The notes: generated from the letters alone by a model not told the origin. A DNA stretch of 60,652 nt from an uncultured Pelagibacteraceae bacterium (GCA_902514605.1 CABXRL010000002.1:1-60652); one strand, 5' to 3'. Counted from the first letter of the stretch, positions 44,156-53,495 are shown. Numbers and translations are program-made.

Positions 44156-44291
44156 TAATAAATATTTTAAATTAATTTATAATCATTCTCAATAGCCATT
44201 TTAACACTATAATTCATTCTTAAAACATTCATTGTATTTGCTATAAAAAGATATAAGCATCCAGTCAATTTAAATTATAATTATAAAATTA

Positions 44292-45569
44292 ATGAATTTT
44301 AACGAATTACCTATTGAAAATAAACTAAAAAATTCCATACGATTTGCTGATTTCATAACACCAACTCCAATTCAAAGTAAATCAATACCAATAGGTTTAT
44401 TAGGTAAAGATATACTAGGAACAGCCCAAACAGGTACCGGAAAAACTTTAGCTTTTACTATCCCAATGATTAACAAGCTCATTTTAGATAAAAATACCAT
44501 GGCCTTAATAGTTTGCCCTACAAGAGAACTAGCGACCCAGGTAATGCAAACTGTTTTAAAATTAAATGTTAGAGAGATTGGAATTGGAAATGCTCTTTTA
44601 ATAGGTGGTGAAAGTATGCAAAAACAACTCAAGAAATTAAAAAGAAGAGCACGAATTATAGTTGGAACGCCTGGAAGAATAAATGATCACTTAAAAAGGC
44701 AAAGTTTAAATTTATCGAAAGTTTCGTATCTAGTTCTTGACGAAACAGATCGGATGCTTGATATGGGATTTACACCTCAAATAGAAACAATTTTAAAATT
44801 CATTCCTAAGCAACATCAAACTTTGTTGTTTTCCGCAACACTACCAAACAACATTTTAAGAATTTCTGAAAAGTATTTAAATGATCCTGAACGTATAGCA
44901 ATAGGTTCGCTTTCAACTCCAATAGAAAAAATCAAACAAGAAACTTTCCAAATAACACAAGATAAAAAATACCATGAGTTAATCAATCAGTTGGTTGAGA
45001 GGAATGGTTCAATTTTAGTTTTTGTAAAAACCAAACGTGGAGCTGACAAAATAGTTAAACGCTTAAAATATGATGGTCACTCAGCAGATGCAATACATGG
45101 AAATTTAAGACAAAGCAAAAGAGAGCGTGTTATAAACAACTTTAGAAACGGAAAAAGTAGAATTTTGATTGCTACTGATGTGGCCGCAAGAGGACTAGAT
45201 ATACCATTAATTAAACATGTAATTAATTTCGATTTACCACAAGTAGCCGAAGACTATATACACAGGATTGGTAGAACTGGAAGAGCTGGCAAAGAAGGGT
45301 CCTCATTAACATTCATAACACCCAATGATAGGTCTATGTGGAGCTCAATTAGCAAACTAATTGATCCAAATTTTATAGCAACTAAAAAAAACAAAGATAA
45401 AAATTTTAAAAAGAATAGAAGAAATAAAGTTTCATTTAAAAAAAATAAAAACTTTAAAAATAAGAAAAAAAAATTTCAATTTAATAATAAGAAAAAATTT
45501 AGAAACAAAATCAGATCTAAAAACTCTTCTTTCAAAAAACGTAACAAGTTTAGAAATACAACAAAATAA
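44292..45569 (+). CDS. DEAD-box RNA helicase (RhlE-like, DETD variant)
   Basis: A 425-residue ATP-dependent RNA helicase. Motif I is AQTGTGKT (45-52), motif Ia PTRELA (76-81), and motif VI HRIGRTGRAG. Motif II reads DETD (150-153) instead of DEAD, an uncommon but tolerated change. SAT is in LFSATLP. The C-terminal ~65 residues are a Lys/Asn/Phe-rich basic tail, as in RhlE-type helicases that bind rRNA. Probably ribosome assembly or cold response. Converges with a small membrane ORF (20-nt overlap). Confidence 0.93.
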   Translation: MNFNELPIENKLKNSIRFADFITPTPIQSKSIPIGLLGKDILGTAQTGTGKTLAFTIPMINKLILDKNTMALIVCPTRELATQVMQTVLKLNVREIGIGNALLIGGESMQKQLKKLKRRARIIVGTPGRINDHLKRQSLNLSKVSYLVLDETDRMLDMGFTPQIETILKFIPKQHQTLLFSATLPNNILRISEKYLNDPERIAIGSLSTPIEKIKQETFQITQDKKYHELINQLVERNGSILVFVKTKRGADKIVKRLKYDGHSADAIHGNLRQSKRERVINNFRNGKSRILIATDVAARGLDIPLIKHVINFDLPQVAEDYIHRIGRTGRAGKEGSSLTFITPNDRSMWSSISKLIDPNFIATKKNKDKNFKKNRRNKVSFKKNKNFKNKKKKFQFNNKKKFRNKIRSKNSSFKKRNKFRNTTK

Positions 45570-45714
45570 ATATTACAGCTAAAATAATTAAAAATAGTAT
45601 TAAAACTACGTAATTAATTCTAATATTAAATTTTTTATAAATAGCGTCATTTATTTTTTCCCAAAATAAAACTATTAAAAAAAAAATAACTGCAGGAATA
45701 ATAAACTTAAGCAT
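45550..45714 (-). CDS. Small two-helix membrane protein (54 aa)
   Basis: From the ATG at 45714 the frame encodes 54 residues with two hydrophobic helices (LKFIIPAVIFFLIVLFW and YVVLILFLIILAVIFILLYF) linked by KINDAIYKKFNIR. It starts 5 bp after the stop of the ScfR-like regulator, so it is likely co-translated with it. It overlaps the helicase gene's end by 20 nt. No family recognised. Confidence 0.6.
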   Translation of the reverse strand: MLKFIIPAVIFFLIVLFWEKINDAIYKKFNIRINYVVLILFLIILAVIFILLYF

Positions 45715-45719
45715 AGCTT

Positions 45720-47150
45720 TTAATTTTTATCACCAACATAAACTGAAACTCCTCTTGAATTAATATCTACATCAAACTTTTTATGTAATGGAGGAAAGGC
45801 TCTTTGAGAACAATCTAATCTATCACAAGTTCTACACGATACGCCTATCGGTATCTCGGTTGATTTATCATTAATATTTATGTTTTCAGTGTAAATAAAA
45901 TCCTTTGCGTATTTTGCCTCACATCCAAGGCCAATGGATAAAATACTTTTTGCTTGACCAAATCTTCCGATACCTTTTTCAACAGTCCTTGCAATACAAA
46001 CATATTTTTCACCATTGGTCATTTTACTAACAGCTGCTTGAATTACACCAGGTCTGGTTAATGCAGAATAAACATTCCATCTAGGACACGCCCCCCCATA
46101 TCTGGGAATTTCTATACCAGATAATGAAAATCTTTTTGAAATGTTTCCCGCCATATCTACTCTTAAAAAATGAAATGGAATCCCTGGTAATTTTGGATCT
46201 TGAAGGCAGGTAACTCTATGAGCTACTTGTTCAAAAGAAGTTGCAAAAGTATTTTGTAATAACTCTAAATCGTATTTAAGTTTTTTACATTGAAAATGAA
46301 AGGGTTTATATGGCATCAGTATTGCTGCACCACAATAGTTTAATAGAGCTACTTTCGTTAATTTTTTTGATTCTTCAGAAGGAAAAGTAAATTTAGTTAA
46401 GTATTCCTCTATTTCTTTAATTGCACCTTCTTGAGCTATCTGAGCAGCTGCATGAAGTTTTTTTGTTTCTAAAGAACTATAATCACTTAATAAAAGTTCT
46501 TTTTTATTTTTGTTAAAAATTTTAGAAAACGGTTTATCCTCATCAGGTATAACGTCTTTAACTTTTATATTATATTCTGAATTTAAGTACTCACATAGGG
46601 CTATATATCTTGTTCGATTGTTTTTTTGAACTTTATCGAAAACCTTATTTGCAAAATCCTCAAGTTTTGGAAAATAGTTTTTATGTTCTTGTAAAAAATC
46701 AGATATAACCTCACCTGGAAACGAATTCTTTCTATTATCAACAATCTTACCAGACATTTTTTCTATTTTGTTTACAAGCTCGTGATCCTTCTTTTTAAGA
46801 ATATCACCCAACCTAACTATTGCTTTTCCTATTTTTGGATTTGTGCCTACGAGATCTTTTACTTCTGGTCCTAAAATGTCTAAATCCTCAAATAATTCAT
46901 CATCTAGAATTTCAGATAAAGTGTTTTCTAAATTTAAGTCAGTTTTTGAGGTAAGCTGAGAAAGCTCGATATTTAGTTTTTCACAAATTTTTAATAGTAG
47001 ATCTCCATCTATTTTTCTTTTTCCACCCTCAATCAAATTTAAATAACTAGGAGAAATATCTAATTCTTCAGCTAATTTATTAGCCTGAAGACCAAGTTGT
47101 CTTCTAAAAGCCTTGATTTTGGGACCAATTTTTAAATTAATTTGACTCAT
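45720..47150 (-). CDS. XRE-family regulator of the ScfR/PrpR/RamB type with putative Fe-S site
   Basis: A 476-residue regulator. An N-terminal helix-turn-helix (residues ~10-65; LGLQANKLAEELDISPSYLN) is followed by an IrrE-like peptidase fold and a C-terminal DUF2083 domain. Cys410 (GLGCE), Cys439, Cys442 and Cys447 (SCRTCDRLDC) have the spacing of the [4Fe-4S] ligands in mycobacterial PrpR. Relatives sense short-chain acyl-CoA and control the glyoxylate or methylcitrate path. It is divergent from aceA across an array of TGTAAA repeats, so it is the best candidate regulator of aceA. Confidence 0.88.
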   Translation of the reverse strand: MSQINLKIGPKIKAFRRQLGLQANKLAEELDISPSYLNLIEGGKRKIDGDLLLKICEKLNIELSQLTSKTDLNLENTLSEILDDELFEDLDILGPEVKDLVGTNPKIGKAIVRLGDILKKKDHELVNKIEKMSGKIVDNRKNSFPGEVISDFLQEHKNYFPKLEDFANKVFDKVQKNNRTRYIALCEYLNSEYNIKVKDVIPDEDKPFSKIFNKNKKELLLSDYSSLETKKLHAAAQIAQEGAIKEIEEYLTKFTFPSEESKKLTKVALLNYCGAAILMPYKPFHFQCKKLKYDLELLQNTFATSFEQVAHRVTCLQDPKLPGIPFHFLRVDMAGNISKRFSLSGIEIPRYGGACPRWNVYSALTRPGVIQAAVSKMTNGEKYVCIARTVEKGIGRFGQAKSILSIGLGCEAKYAKDFIYTENININDKSTEIPIGVSCRTCDRLDCSQRAFPPLHKKFDVDINSRGVSVYVGDKN

Positions 47151-47158
47151 ATTTACTA

Positions 47159-47262
47159 TTTGTAAATTTTGTAAATTTATTTTTACAATTTTTTTCTTTC
47201 ATTTACAAGACTTTTACACTTTTTTATAGATTTTGTAAATCCTGTAAATTATAAGATTTACA
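47159..47262. promoter_or_regulatory. Array of eight TGTAAA-type repeats between the regulator and aceA
   Basis: TTTGTAAAT occurs twice in tandem (47159-47167, 47168-47176). TTTGTAAAT and CCTGTAAAT form a second tandem pair (47232-47240, 47241-47249), 73 bp after the first. Inverted copies of TGTAAA lie at 47182-47188, 47201-47208, 47212-47218 and 47256-47262. The core resembles the TTTGCAAA site of PrpR/RamB regulators. Autoregulation plus control of aceA is the natural reading. The last copy overlaps the start codon of the next small ORF. Confidence 0.72.
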
Positions 47263-47423
47263 TGGACGAAAAATTAAAAAACACTGAAAATGAAGCTCAA
47301 ATCATAAGACACGAAGATCTTGCTAGACATAACAGAAGAGGGATCTATATGAGGGATGATCATTGTGATTGGGGTTCTAGTGGAATGAATGATTTAAACG
47401 ACTCTTCAACAGATTCAAATTAA
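47262..47423 (+). CDS. Small hydrophilic protein (53 aa) ahead of isocitrate lyase
   Basis: From the ATG at 47262 the frame encodes 53 residues. HEDLARHNRRGIYMRDDHCD in the middle is rich in His, Arg and Asp and holds one Cys. The C-terminus is Asp/Ser/Asn-rich. No signal peptide or membrane helix. It lies 60 bp before aceA in the same direction and its ATG overlaps the last operator-like repeat, so it could be co-regulated. No family recognised. Confidence 0.6.
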   Translation: MDEKLKNTENEAQIIRHEDLARHNRRGIYMRDDHCDWGSSGMNDLNDSSTDSN

Positions 47424-47483
47424 TCTTCGACTTTCACTAAATTCATTTCTCAATAATAACTTTAAAATCAAAGGATTCCTTCA

Positions 47484-48758
47484 ATGAGTGCAGAAAACGT
47501 TTCATACGACTTAAAAAGATTTGCAGGAATCAAGAGAGATTATACTCCAGAAGAAGTTGAAAGATTAAGAGGCTCGATTAAAATAGAGTACTCCTTGTGT
47601 AAGCAACAATCCACGAAATTATGGAAACTTCTTAATACAGAAAATTATGTCAATACCTTAGGTTCTCTATCAGGCAACCACGCTGTACAACATGCTAAAG
47701 CAGGATTAAAAGCAATTTATTTGAGTGGTTGGCAAGTAGCGGCTGATGCAAATAGTGCTGGTGAAATGTATCCAGATCAATCTTTATATCCTTATGATAG
47801 TGCACCTAAATTAGTTGAGTCAATGAATAATGCTCTGATAAGAGCTGATCAAATTCAACATATGGAACTTCAAGATGGAGATATGAAAAAAGAAAAAAGA
47901 GTAGATTACATGCTTCCAATTATAGCTGATGGAGAAGCAGGGTTTGGTGGTCCTCTAAATGTATTTGAATTAGCAAAAAAATTTATTAAAGCAGGTGCTG
48001 CTGGGGTTCATTTTGAAGATCAATTAGCTAGTGAAAAAAAGTGTGGTCACATGGGTGGAAAAGTACTTGTTCCTACAAGTACTATGATTAAAAATTTAAA
48101 GGCTGCAAGACTTGCGGCAGATATTGCAGATGTACCGTTAATAATACTAGCAAGAACAGATGCTAATGCAGCAAAACTTATTACAAACGATCATGATGAA
48201 AACGATAAACCTTTCATGACAGGTGAAAGATCACCAGAAGGATTTTATTATGTTAAAGCAGGAATTGAACAAGCAATTTCTCGAGGGCTTGCATATGCCC
48301 CATATTCAGATTTAATCTGGTGCGAAACAGCAACACCGAACTTAGAAGAAGCAAAAAAGTTTGCAGATGCTATACACGAAAAATTTCCTGGTAAACTTTT
48401 AGCTTATAACTGCTCACCTTCTTTCAATTGGAAAAAACATCTATCTGATGCAGAAATAGCATCTTTTCAAAAAGAAATTAGTGCAATGGGTTATAAATTT
48501 CAATTTATTACTCTTGCAGGATTTCATACTCAAAATATTGCGATTTTTGAACTCGCAGAGAAATATAAAAAAGAAGGTATGTCTGCATATTCAAAAATTC
48601 AAGAACAGGAATTTGCTCGTGAGAAAGATGGTTACACAAGTGTCAAACATCAAAGAGAAGTTGGTACTTCTTATTTTGACGCAGTTTCCAATACAATTAG
48701 TAGTGGGAAGAGTTCAACTACAGCAATGGCTGGTTCAACTGAGTCAGAACAATTTTAA
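47484..48758 (+). CDS. aceA: Isocitrate lyase
   Basis: The 424-residue glyoxylate-shunt enzyme that splits isocitrate into glyoxylate and succinate. The signature [14 protein letters not shown] carries the catalytic Cys187. [14 protein letters not shown] and [13 protein letters not shown] are also typical. It is of the short type and looks complete. A ribosome site (AAAGGA) lies before the ATG. The divergent ScfR/PrpR-like regulator and repeat array point to control by acyl-CoA or redox state. Malate synthase is not in the window. Confidence 0.97.
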   Translation: MSAENVSYDLKRFAGIKRDYTPEEVERLRGSIKIEYSLCKQQSTKLWKLLNTENYVNTLGSLSGNHAVQHAKAGLKAIYLSGWQVAADANSAGEMYPDQSLYPYDSAPKLVESMNNALIRADQIQHMELQDGDMKKEKRVDYMLPIIADGEAGFGGPLNVFELAKKFIKAGAAGVHFEDQLASEKKCGHMGGKVLVPTSTMIKNLKAARLAADIADVPLIILARTDANAAKLITNDHDENDKPFMTGERSPEGFYYVKAGIEQAISRGLAYAPYSDLIWCETATPNLEEAKKFADAIHEKFPGKLLAYNCSPSFNWKKHLSDAEIASFQKEISAMGYKFQFITLAGFHTQNIAIFELAEKYKKEGMSAYSKIQEQEFAREKDGYTSVKHQREVGTSYFDAVSNTISSGKSSTTAMAGSTESEQF

Positions 48759-48794
48759 AACAAATTAACTCGACTTTAATACATTAACGCCCTT

Positions 48795-49412
48795 TTAAAG
48801 CCTTTTTGTAGCTAAAATATTTTCTTTATCAATTTGAGTTGTTTCAAATCCATTTTTTGTTAGTTTTTCTTTAATAAATTTAAGTTTAGGCCCCTCAAAA
48901 AAAGTTCCATCAAAGTGTTTAGACTCAAATTGCAATTTTTTGATATCTATTTTGGTAAAATCAATCGTATTTAAAATTTCAAATTCAGCACCCTCAGCAT
49001 CTATTTGTAGGTTTTTAATTGATTTAATTTGATATTTTTGGACTAATTTATCAAAATCAATAAATTCAATCTCAATTTCCCCAATATCTTCTTCAGAAAT
49101 TAAAAATCTTTTATTTCTGTGATTTAAAATATGTTGTTTATCAAAAGATCCTATACCACTCGCCCAATGCTTTCCTAATTTATGTATTGATTCTTCTTTT
49201 ACAAAAAAAAATTTTTTAATTTTGTTTTCAGAAAAAATTGCATTCTCGCAAATAAAAATATTGCTTCTTTTTGAGAAATTTTTTTTCAATATCTGGTTGT
49301 TGTAAGGAACAGGCTCAACTAAAAGTATGTTATCATTTTTGAATTGATTAATTTTATCCTCTAACCAAACACCAAAATGTGCTCCTATGACTACTAATGC
49401 AAAATCTTTCAC
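48795..49412 (-). CDS. FkbM-family methyltransferase
   Basis: A 205-residue SAM-dependent methyltransferase. The SAM-site opening VIGAHFGVWLEDK is altered, but NLQIDAEGAEFEILNTID and QFESKHFDG match FkbM. Members methylate hydroxyls of sugars or other small molecules. It follows nrdB by 8 bp on the same strand but has no obvious link to it; together with nearby GT17 it may modify surface glycans. Confidence 0.85.
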   Translation of the reverse strand: MKDFALVVIGAHFGVWLEDKINQFKNDNILLVEPVPYNNQILKKNFSKRSNIFICENAIFSENKIKKFFFVKEESIHKLGKHWASGIGSFDKQHILNHRNKRFLISEEDIGEIEIEFIDFDKLVQKYQIKSIKNLQIDAEGAEFEILNTIDFTKIDIKKLQFESKHFDGTFFEGPKLKFIKEKLTKNGFETTQIDKENILATKRL

Positions 49413-49420
49413 TTAGTAAA

Positions 49421-50437
49421 TTAACTAAATGCGTCTACCCAAGATCCTTGTGTTGATGCTTTTGAATACTCGGTTGCACGACCTTCAAAAAAGTTCATAT
49501 GTTCTACAGCGTTCAGCATAGTATCTAACCATCCCAAAGGGTTTTTCTGAACATCATAAATTGGCTCTAAACCTAATTGAACCAATCTTCTGTTACCAAT
49601 GAATCTAATGTAGTCTTTTACCTCTTGAGCAGTAAGTCCCTCCATTGGTCCCATTTCAAAAGCTAAGTCAATAAAAGCATCTTCATGCTCAATTATAGTT
49701 CTGCAAGCTTCATAAAGTTCCTTCTTTAATTTAGGAGTCCAAATCTCAGGATTTTCATTTATGAATTCTTTGAAAATTCTTATCATTGAATTACAATGAA
49801 GAGTTTCATCTCTAACAGACCAGGTTACTATCTGACCCATTCCTTTAAGTTTATTGTGTCTTGGAAAATTTAACAAAATTGCAAAACTTGCAAACAATTG
49901 TAATCCTTCAGTAAAAGCACTGAAAACTGCAACAGTTTTTGCGATATCTTCTTTTGAATTTACATTAAAGCCCTGCATATAATCATATTTATCTTTCATT
50001 TCTTTATACTTCATGAAAGCTGAGTACTCTGATTCTGGCATACCTATGGTGTCTAGTAAATGTGAATAAGCAGCAACATGTACTGTCTCCATTGCAGCGA
50101 AAGCTGTCATCATCATAAGAACTTCTGTTGGTTTAAAAACAGTTGTGTAATGTCTCAAATAGCAGTTATTAACCTCTACGTCGGCTTGAGTAAAAAACCT
50201 AAATATTTGTGTAACTAGATTTTTTTCTGGTTGAGATAAATTTTTTTGCCAATCTCTCACATCGTCACCTAGAGGGACTTCTTCTGGCAACCAATGAATT
50301 CTTTGTTGTGTTAACCAAGCATCATAGCACCATGGATATCTAAAGGGTTTATAAACAGGATTTTCTACTAATAATCCCATTTTTTTTGGTTTAATTATTT
50401 CTTTCTTCTCAACATTAATCTTTTCTACTACTGACAT
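49421..50437 (-). CDS. nrdB: Ribonucleotide reductase class I, beta subunit
   Basis: The 338-residue radical-generating subunit of class I RNR. I choose the ATG at 50437 because GAGGAG lies 8 bases upstream; an in-frame GTG at 50446 is the alternative. With this start the diiron ligands are Asp86, Glu117 and His120 and the radical tyrosine is Tyr124 (METVHVAAYSHLL), each two ahead of the E. coli numbers. The tyrosine is kept, so this is a classical tyrosyl-radical form. Overlaps the nrdA end by 10 nt. Confidence 0.95.
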   Translation of the reverse strand: MSVVEKINVEKKEIIKPKKMGLLVENPVYKPFRYPWCYDAWLTQQRIHWLPEEVPLGDDVRDWQKNLSQPEKNLVTQIFRFFTQADVEVNNCYLRHYTTVFKPTEVLMMMTAFAAMETVHVAAYSHLLDTIGMPESEYSAFMKYKEMKDKYDYMQGFNVNSKEDIAKTVAVFSAFTEGLQLFASFAILLNFPRHNKLKGMGQIVTWSVRDETLHCNSMIRIFKEFINENPEIWTPKLKKELYEACRTIIEHEDAFIDLAFEMGPMEGLTAQEVKDYIRFIGNRRLVQLGLEPIYDVQKNPLGWLDTMLNAVEHMNFFEGRATEYSKASTQGSWVDAFS

Positions 50438-52368
50438 GATAGGCACTCCTCATACTCTGGTTCTTGGTTGGTTTGTTTATTTTTAGATTTATATACATTG
50501 GCTTCGATATCAGTTGATTTTGCATCATTAATATTTTCAGCTCTTTGAATTGATTTTGATCTGCAGTAATAAAGGCTCTTTAGGCCCTTTTTCCAAGCAT
50601 CAAAATGAATTCTATGTAATTCTTTTTTATGAACGTCTGCTGGTAAAAATAAGTTAACTGATTGTGCTTGAGAAATAAACGGTGTTCTATCTCCGCTTAA
50701 TTCAATGATCCATTTTTGATTAAGTTCAAAAGCAGTTTTAAATACATCTTTTTCTAAATCTGTTAAAAAGTCTAAATGTGAAACTGAACCTTGGTTAGTG
50801 GTGATTGTAGACCAAGTCTCATCGTTGTTTTTACCGTGACTATCTAAAATTTCTTCTAAATATCTATTTCTAACATTGAAAGATCCCGAAAGAGTTTTGT
50901 GGGTGTAGCTGTTTGCTGCAATTGGTTCAACACCTGGGGAAGCACCACCACAAATTATTGAAATAGAGGCTGTTGGAGCTATCGCTGTTTTATTTGAAAA
51001 TCTCTCTTCATATCCATACTCAGCCGCGTCTGGACATGCTCCTCTTTCCTTCGCTAAATCATTGGAGGCTTGATTGACTTTTTCATGAATATTTTTAAAT
51101 ATCTTTTTATTCCAAGCTTTCGCCATCACTGACTCGAGTGGAATTCTATTTTTTTGTAGAAATGAGTGAAAACCCATAACTCCTAGACCAACACTTCTTT
51201 CTCTTTCAGCAGAATATTTTGCATCTTTAAATTGATCAGGAGCTTTATTAATAAAATCAGATAAAACATTGTCTAAAAATCTCATAACATCATTAATCAT
51301 ATTTGGATCATCTTTCCATTCTTCATATTTTTCCAAATTCAAAGATGATAAACAGCAGACTGCAGTTCTATCTCTTCCATCTTTATCAATCCCAGTTGGT
51401 AAAGTTATTTCACTACACAAATTAGAAGTTTTTACTGTTAAGTTTGCCAACTTGTGATGTTGAGGGATTTGTCTATTAACAGTATCAATATAAATAATGT
51501 AAGGTTCACCTGTTTCAATTCTTGCAGTTAATAGTCTTATCCATAAATTTCTTGCAGATATAGTTTGTTGAATTGTACCATCAGCAGGACTTTTTAGTGC
51601 CCATTGATCATCATTTTCAACCGCTCTCATAAAAGCATCTGAGACTAAAACACCGTGATGTAGATTAAGAGCCTTTCTGTTTGGATCACCGCCTGTGGGT
51701 CTCCTCATTTCCATAAATTCCTCAATCTCTGGATGATCAACTGGAAGGTAGCAAGCAGCTGATCCTCTTCTTAATGAGCCTTGACTGATTGCCATTGTTA
51801 AAGAGTCCATTACTTTTATGAATGGAATAATTCCTGAAGTTTTTCCTACTTTACCAATTTTTTCACCTATTGATCTTAAGTTTCCCCAATAACTTCCTAT
51901 GCCTCCACCTTTTGCTGCCAACCAAACATTTTCACTCCACAAGTCTAAAATTCCACCCAGACTGTCAGATGCTTCATTCAAAAAACATGAAATCGGTAAT
52001 CCTCTTTTTGTTCCTCCATTAGATAATACTGGAGTTGCTGGCATAAACCAAAGGTTGCTTATATAGTTGTAAATTCTTTGAGCGTGTAAATTATCATCAG
52101 AATAGGTACTGGCTACTCTTGCAAACAAATCTTGAAAAGATTCATTGTGACCAAGGTATCTATCCTTTAAAGTTGCTTTACCAAAATCTGTAAGGTTTTT
52201 GTCTCTTGACCGATCTATTTTAATAATTATGCCTTTATTATTCTGATATAATTCAGTTTCATTATTTAATGAAAAAAGATCAGGCCTTTTATCTTTAGTT
52301 GTATTATTTATTTCTGGGCTATATTCAAAGACAGCTTTCTTTAATGCCTGCGATAGTATTTTGTTCAT
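50428..52368 (-). CDS. nrdA: Ribonucleotide reductase class I, alpha subunit
   Basis: The 646-residue catalytic subunit that reduces ribonucleoside diphosphates. Cys128 (LPISCFLNE) and Cys338/339 form the substrate disulfide, and Asn316, Cys318 and Glu320 (SNLCSE) are the radical site. The C-terminal Cys642 and Cys645 (ECLSCQ) pass electrons from thioredoxin. It is shorter than E. coli NrdA (~760): the first ~60 residues do not look like a full ATP-cone, so dATP inhibition may be absent. Two NrdR-like boxes lie upstream. Confidence 0.95.
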   Translation of the reverse strand: MNKILSQALKKAVFEYSPEINNTTKDKRPDLFSLNNETELYQNNKGIIIKIDRSRDKNLTDFGKATLKDRYLGHNESFQDLFARVASTYSDDNLHAQRIYNYISNLWFMPATPVLSNGGTKRGLPISCFLNEASDSLGGILDLWSENVWLAAKGGGIGSYWGNLRSIGEKIGKVGKTSGIIPFIKVMDSLTMAISQGSLRRGSAACYLPVDHPEIEEFMEMRRPTGGDPNRKALNLHHGVLVSDAFMRAVENDDQWALKSPADGTIQQTISARNLWIRLLTARIETGEPYIIYIDTVNRQIPQHHKLANLTVKTSNLCSEITLPTGIDKDGRDRTAVCCLSSLNLEKYEEWKDDPNMINDVMRFLDNVLSDFINKAPDQFKDAKYSAERERSVGLGVMGFHSFLQKNRIPLESVMAKAWNKKIFKNIHEKVNQASNDLAKERGACPDAAEYGYEERFSNKTAIAPTASISIICGGASPGVEPIAANSYTHKTLSGSFNVRNRYLEEILDSHGKNNDETWSTITTNQGSVSHLDFLTDLEKDVFKTAFELNQKWIIELSGDRTPFISQAQSVNLFLPADVHKKELHRIHFDAWKKGLKSLYYCRSKSIQRAENINDAKSTDIEANVYKSKNKQTNQEPEYEECLSCQ

Positions 52369-52401
52369 AAATTATTATTTTAATTACTTATTTTGGCTAA
52401 A

Positions 52402-52416
52402 ACAACTATATGTTGT
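52402..52416. promoter_or_regulatory. NrdR-like box, proximal to nrdA
   Basis: ACAACTATATGTTGT is a near-perfect inverted repeat that resembles the NrdR consensus (ACACTATATATAGTGT type). It lies 34 bp upstream of the nrdA ATG, where NrdR represses RNR genes. A second box lies about 32 bp further out, the usual paired spacing. Confidence 0.7.
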
Positions 52417-52433
52417 ATACGCAAATCATTGAT

Positions 52434-52449
52434 ACACTATATAATTGGT
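52434..52449. promoter_or_regulatory. NrdR-like box, distal to nrdA
   Basis: ACACTATATAATTGGT matches the left half of the NrdR consensus well and the right half partly. Its centre is about 32 bp from the proximal box, three helical turns, which suits cooperative NrdR binding. No nrdR gene is in the window. Confidence 0.65.
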
Positions 52450-52579
52450 AAATCAATAGAACATTTATAGAACATTCAAAAAAAAAATCAACAATTAAAT
52501 TATATAAAATTAACAAATAAAGTATGGCAATATAAAATTGGCACCCTAAACAACTATTAATTGATTATTAAAATAATAT

Positions 52580-53473
52580 ATGAAAATTTTTGATTGCACA
52601 ACATTCCACTCTGAGCATTTAATGATGGATTTAAGGTTTAATATTTTAAATGATTATGTCGAAAAATTTATTGTTTGCGAATCGACCATCTCTCATAGTG
52701 GTAAAAAGAAAAAACTTAATTTTGATATAAATAATTATCCCAGATTTAAAGATAAAATTTCTTACATAGTTATTGATGAGGAGCCTGAAGACATAATAGG
52801 ACTTAAAAATGGTTTAGCTAAACCCCACGAAAAAAGATCAGATAGTTTAAAAAGAATAAATCTTTCATACGATTATATGATCAGGGCTATATCAGGGGCG
52901 TCTGACAATGATCTTATAATATTAAGTGATAATGATGAAATCCCCAATTTAAACTCAAAGCAATTTAAAAATTCTAATAAAAATATTATAATTTTTAAAC
53001 AACTGTTTTTTTATTATAAATTAAATCTATTATATGATTTAATTCCATGGTATGGCTCAAAAGCTGCCAAAAAAAAGAATTTGGTTTCAATGTCTTGGCT
53101 TAGAAATTTGAAAAACAAAAAGTATCCTTTTTGGAGAATAGATACGCTATTTTCTAATGCAAGATATATAAACTTAGAAGTAATAAATGATGGAGGCTGG
53201 CACTTTACTAATGTAATGACTGCTGAAAAGCTCTATGAAAAATTAACTAATTTTGGACATCATGATGAATTCGAGTTAAGTGGTATAACTGTTAATGATC
53301 TTCAAAAAAAAATAGATAATAAAGAAGTTTTTTTTAATCACTTTGTTGATAAAGAAAAATACAAAGAAAGATGGAACTTTAATTATAAATTAAAAAAAAT
53401 TGATATTAATAGGCTCCCAAATTATTTACATTCTAATGATAACCAAATAAAATTTAAAGATTGGTTTGACTAG
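52580..53473 (+). CDS. Family GT17-like glycosyltransferase
   Basis: A 297-residue protein that begins KIFDCTTFHSEHLMMDLRFN and has FIVCESTISHSGKKK, then LIILSDNDEIPN (Asp117-Glu120) as the metal site, and later GGWHFTNVM. This is the pattern of GT17 (N-acetylglucosaminyltransferase III-like), found also in marine bacteria with unknown acceptors. Probably surface polysaccharide synthesis. The next gene is phosphomannomutase, 22 bp away, which supplies sugar phosphates. Confidence 0.85.
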   Translation: MKIFDCTTFHSEHLMMDLRFNILNDYVEKFIVCESTISHSGKKKKLNFDINNYPRFKDKISYIVIDEEPEDIIGLKNGLAKPHEKRSDSLKRINLSYDYMIRAISGASDNDLIILSDNDEIPNLNSKQFKNSNKNIIIFKQLFFYYKLNLLYDLIPWYGSKAAKKKNLVSMSWLRNLKNKKYPFWRIDTLFSNARYINLEVINDGGWHFTNVMTAEKLYEKLTNFGHHDEFELSGITVNDLQKKIDNKEVFFNHFVDKEKYKERWNFNYKLKKIDINRLPNYLHSNDNQIKFKDWFD

Positions 53474-53495
53474 TGCAAACGTTTAAAGAAAATAT

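Noticed and set aside
47424..47483. Glycine riboswitch before aceA
   Set aside because: SAR11 glyoxylate-cycle genes can have one, but only 60 AT-rich bases are available and no conserved glycine aptamer stems are seen.
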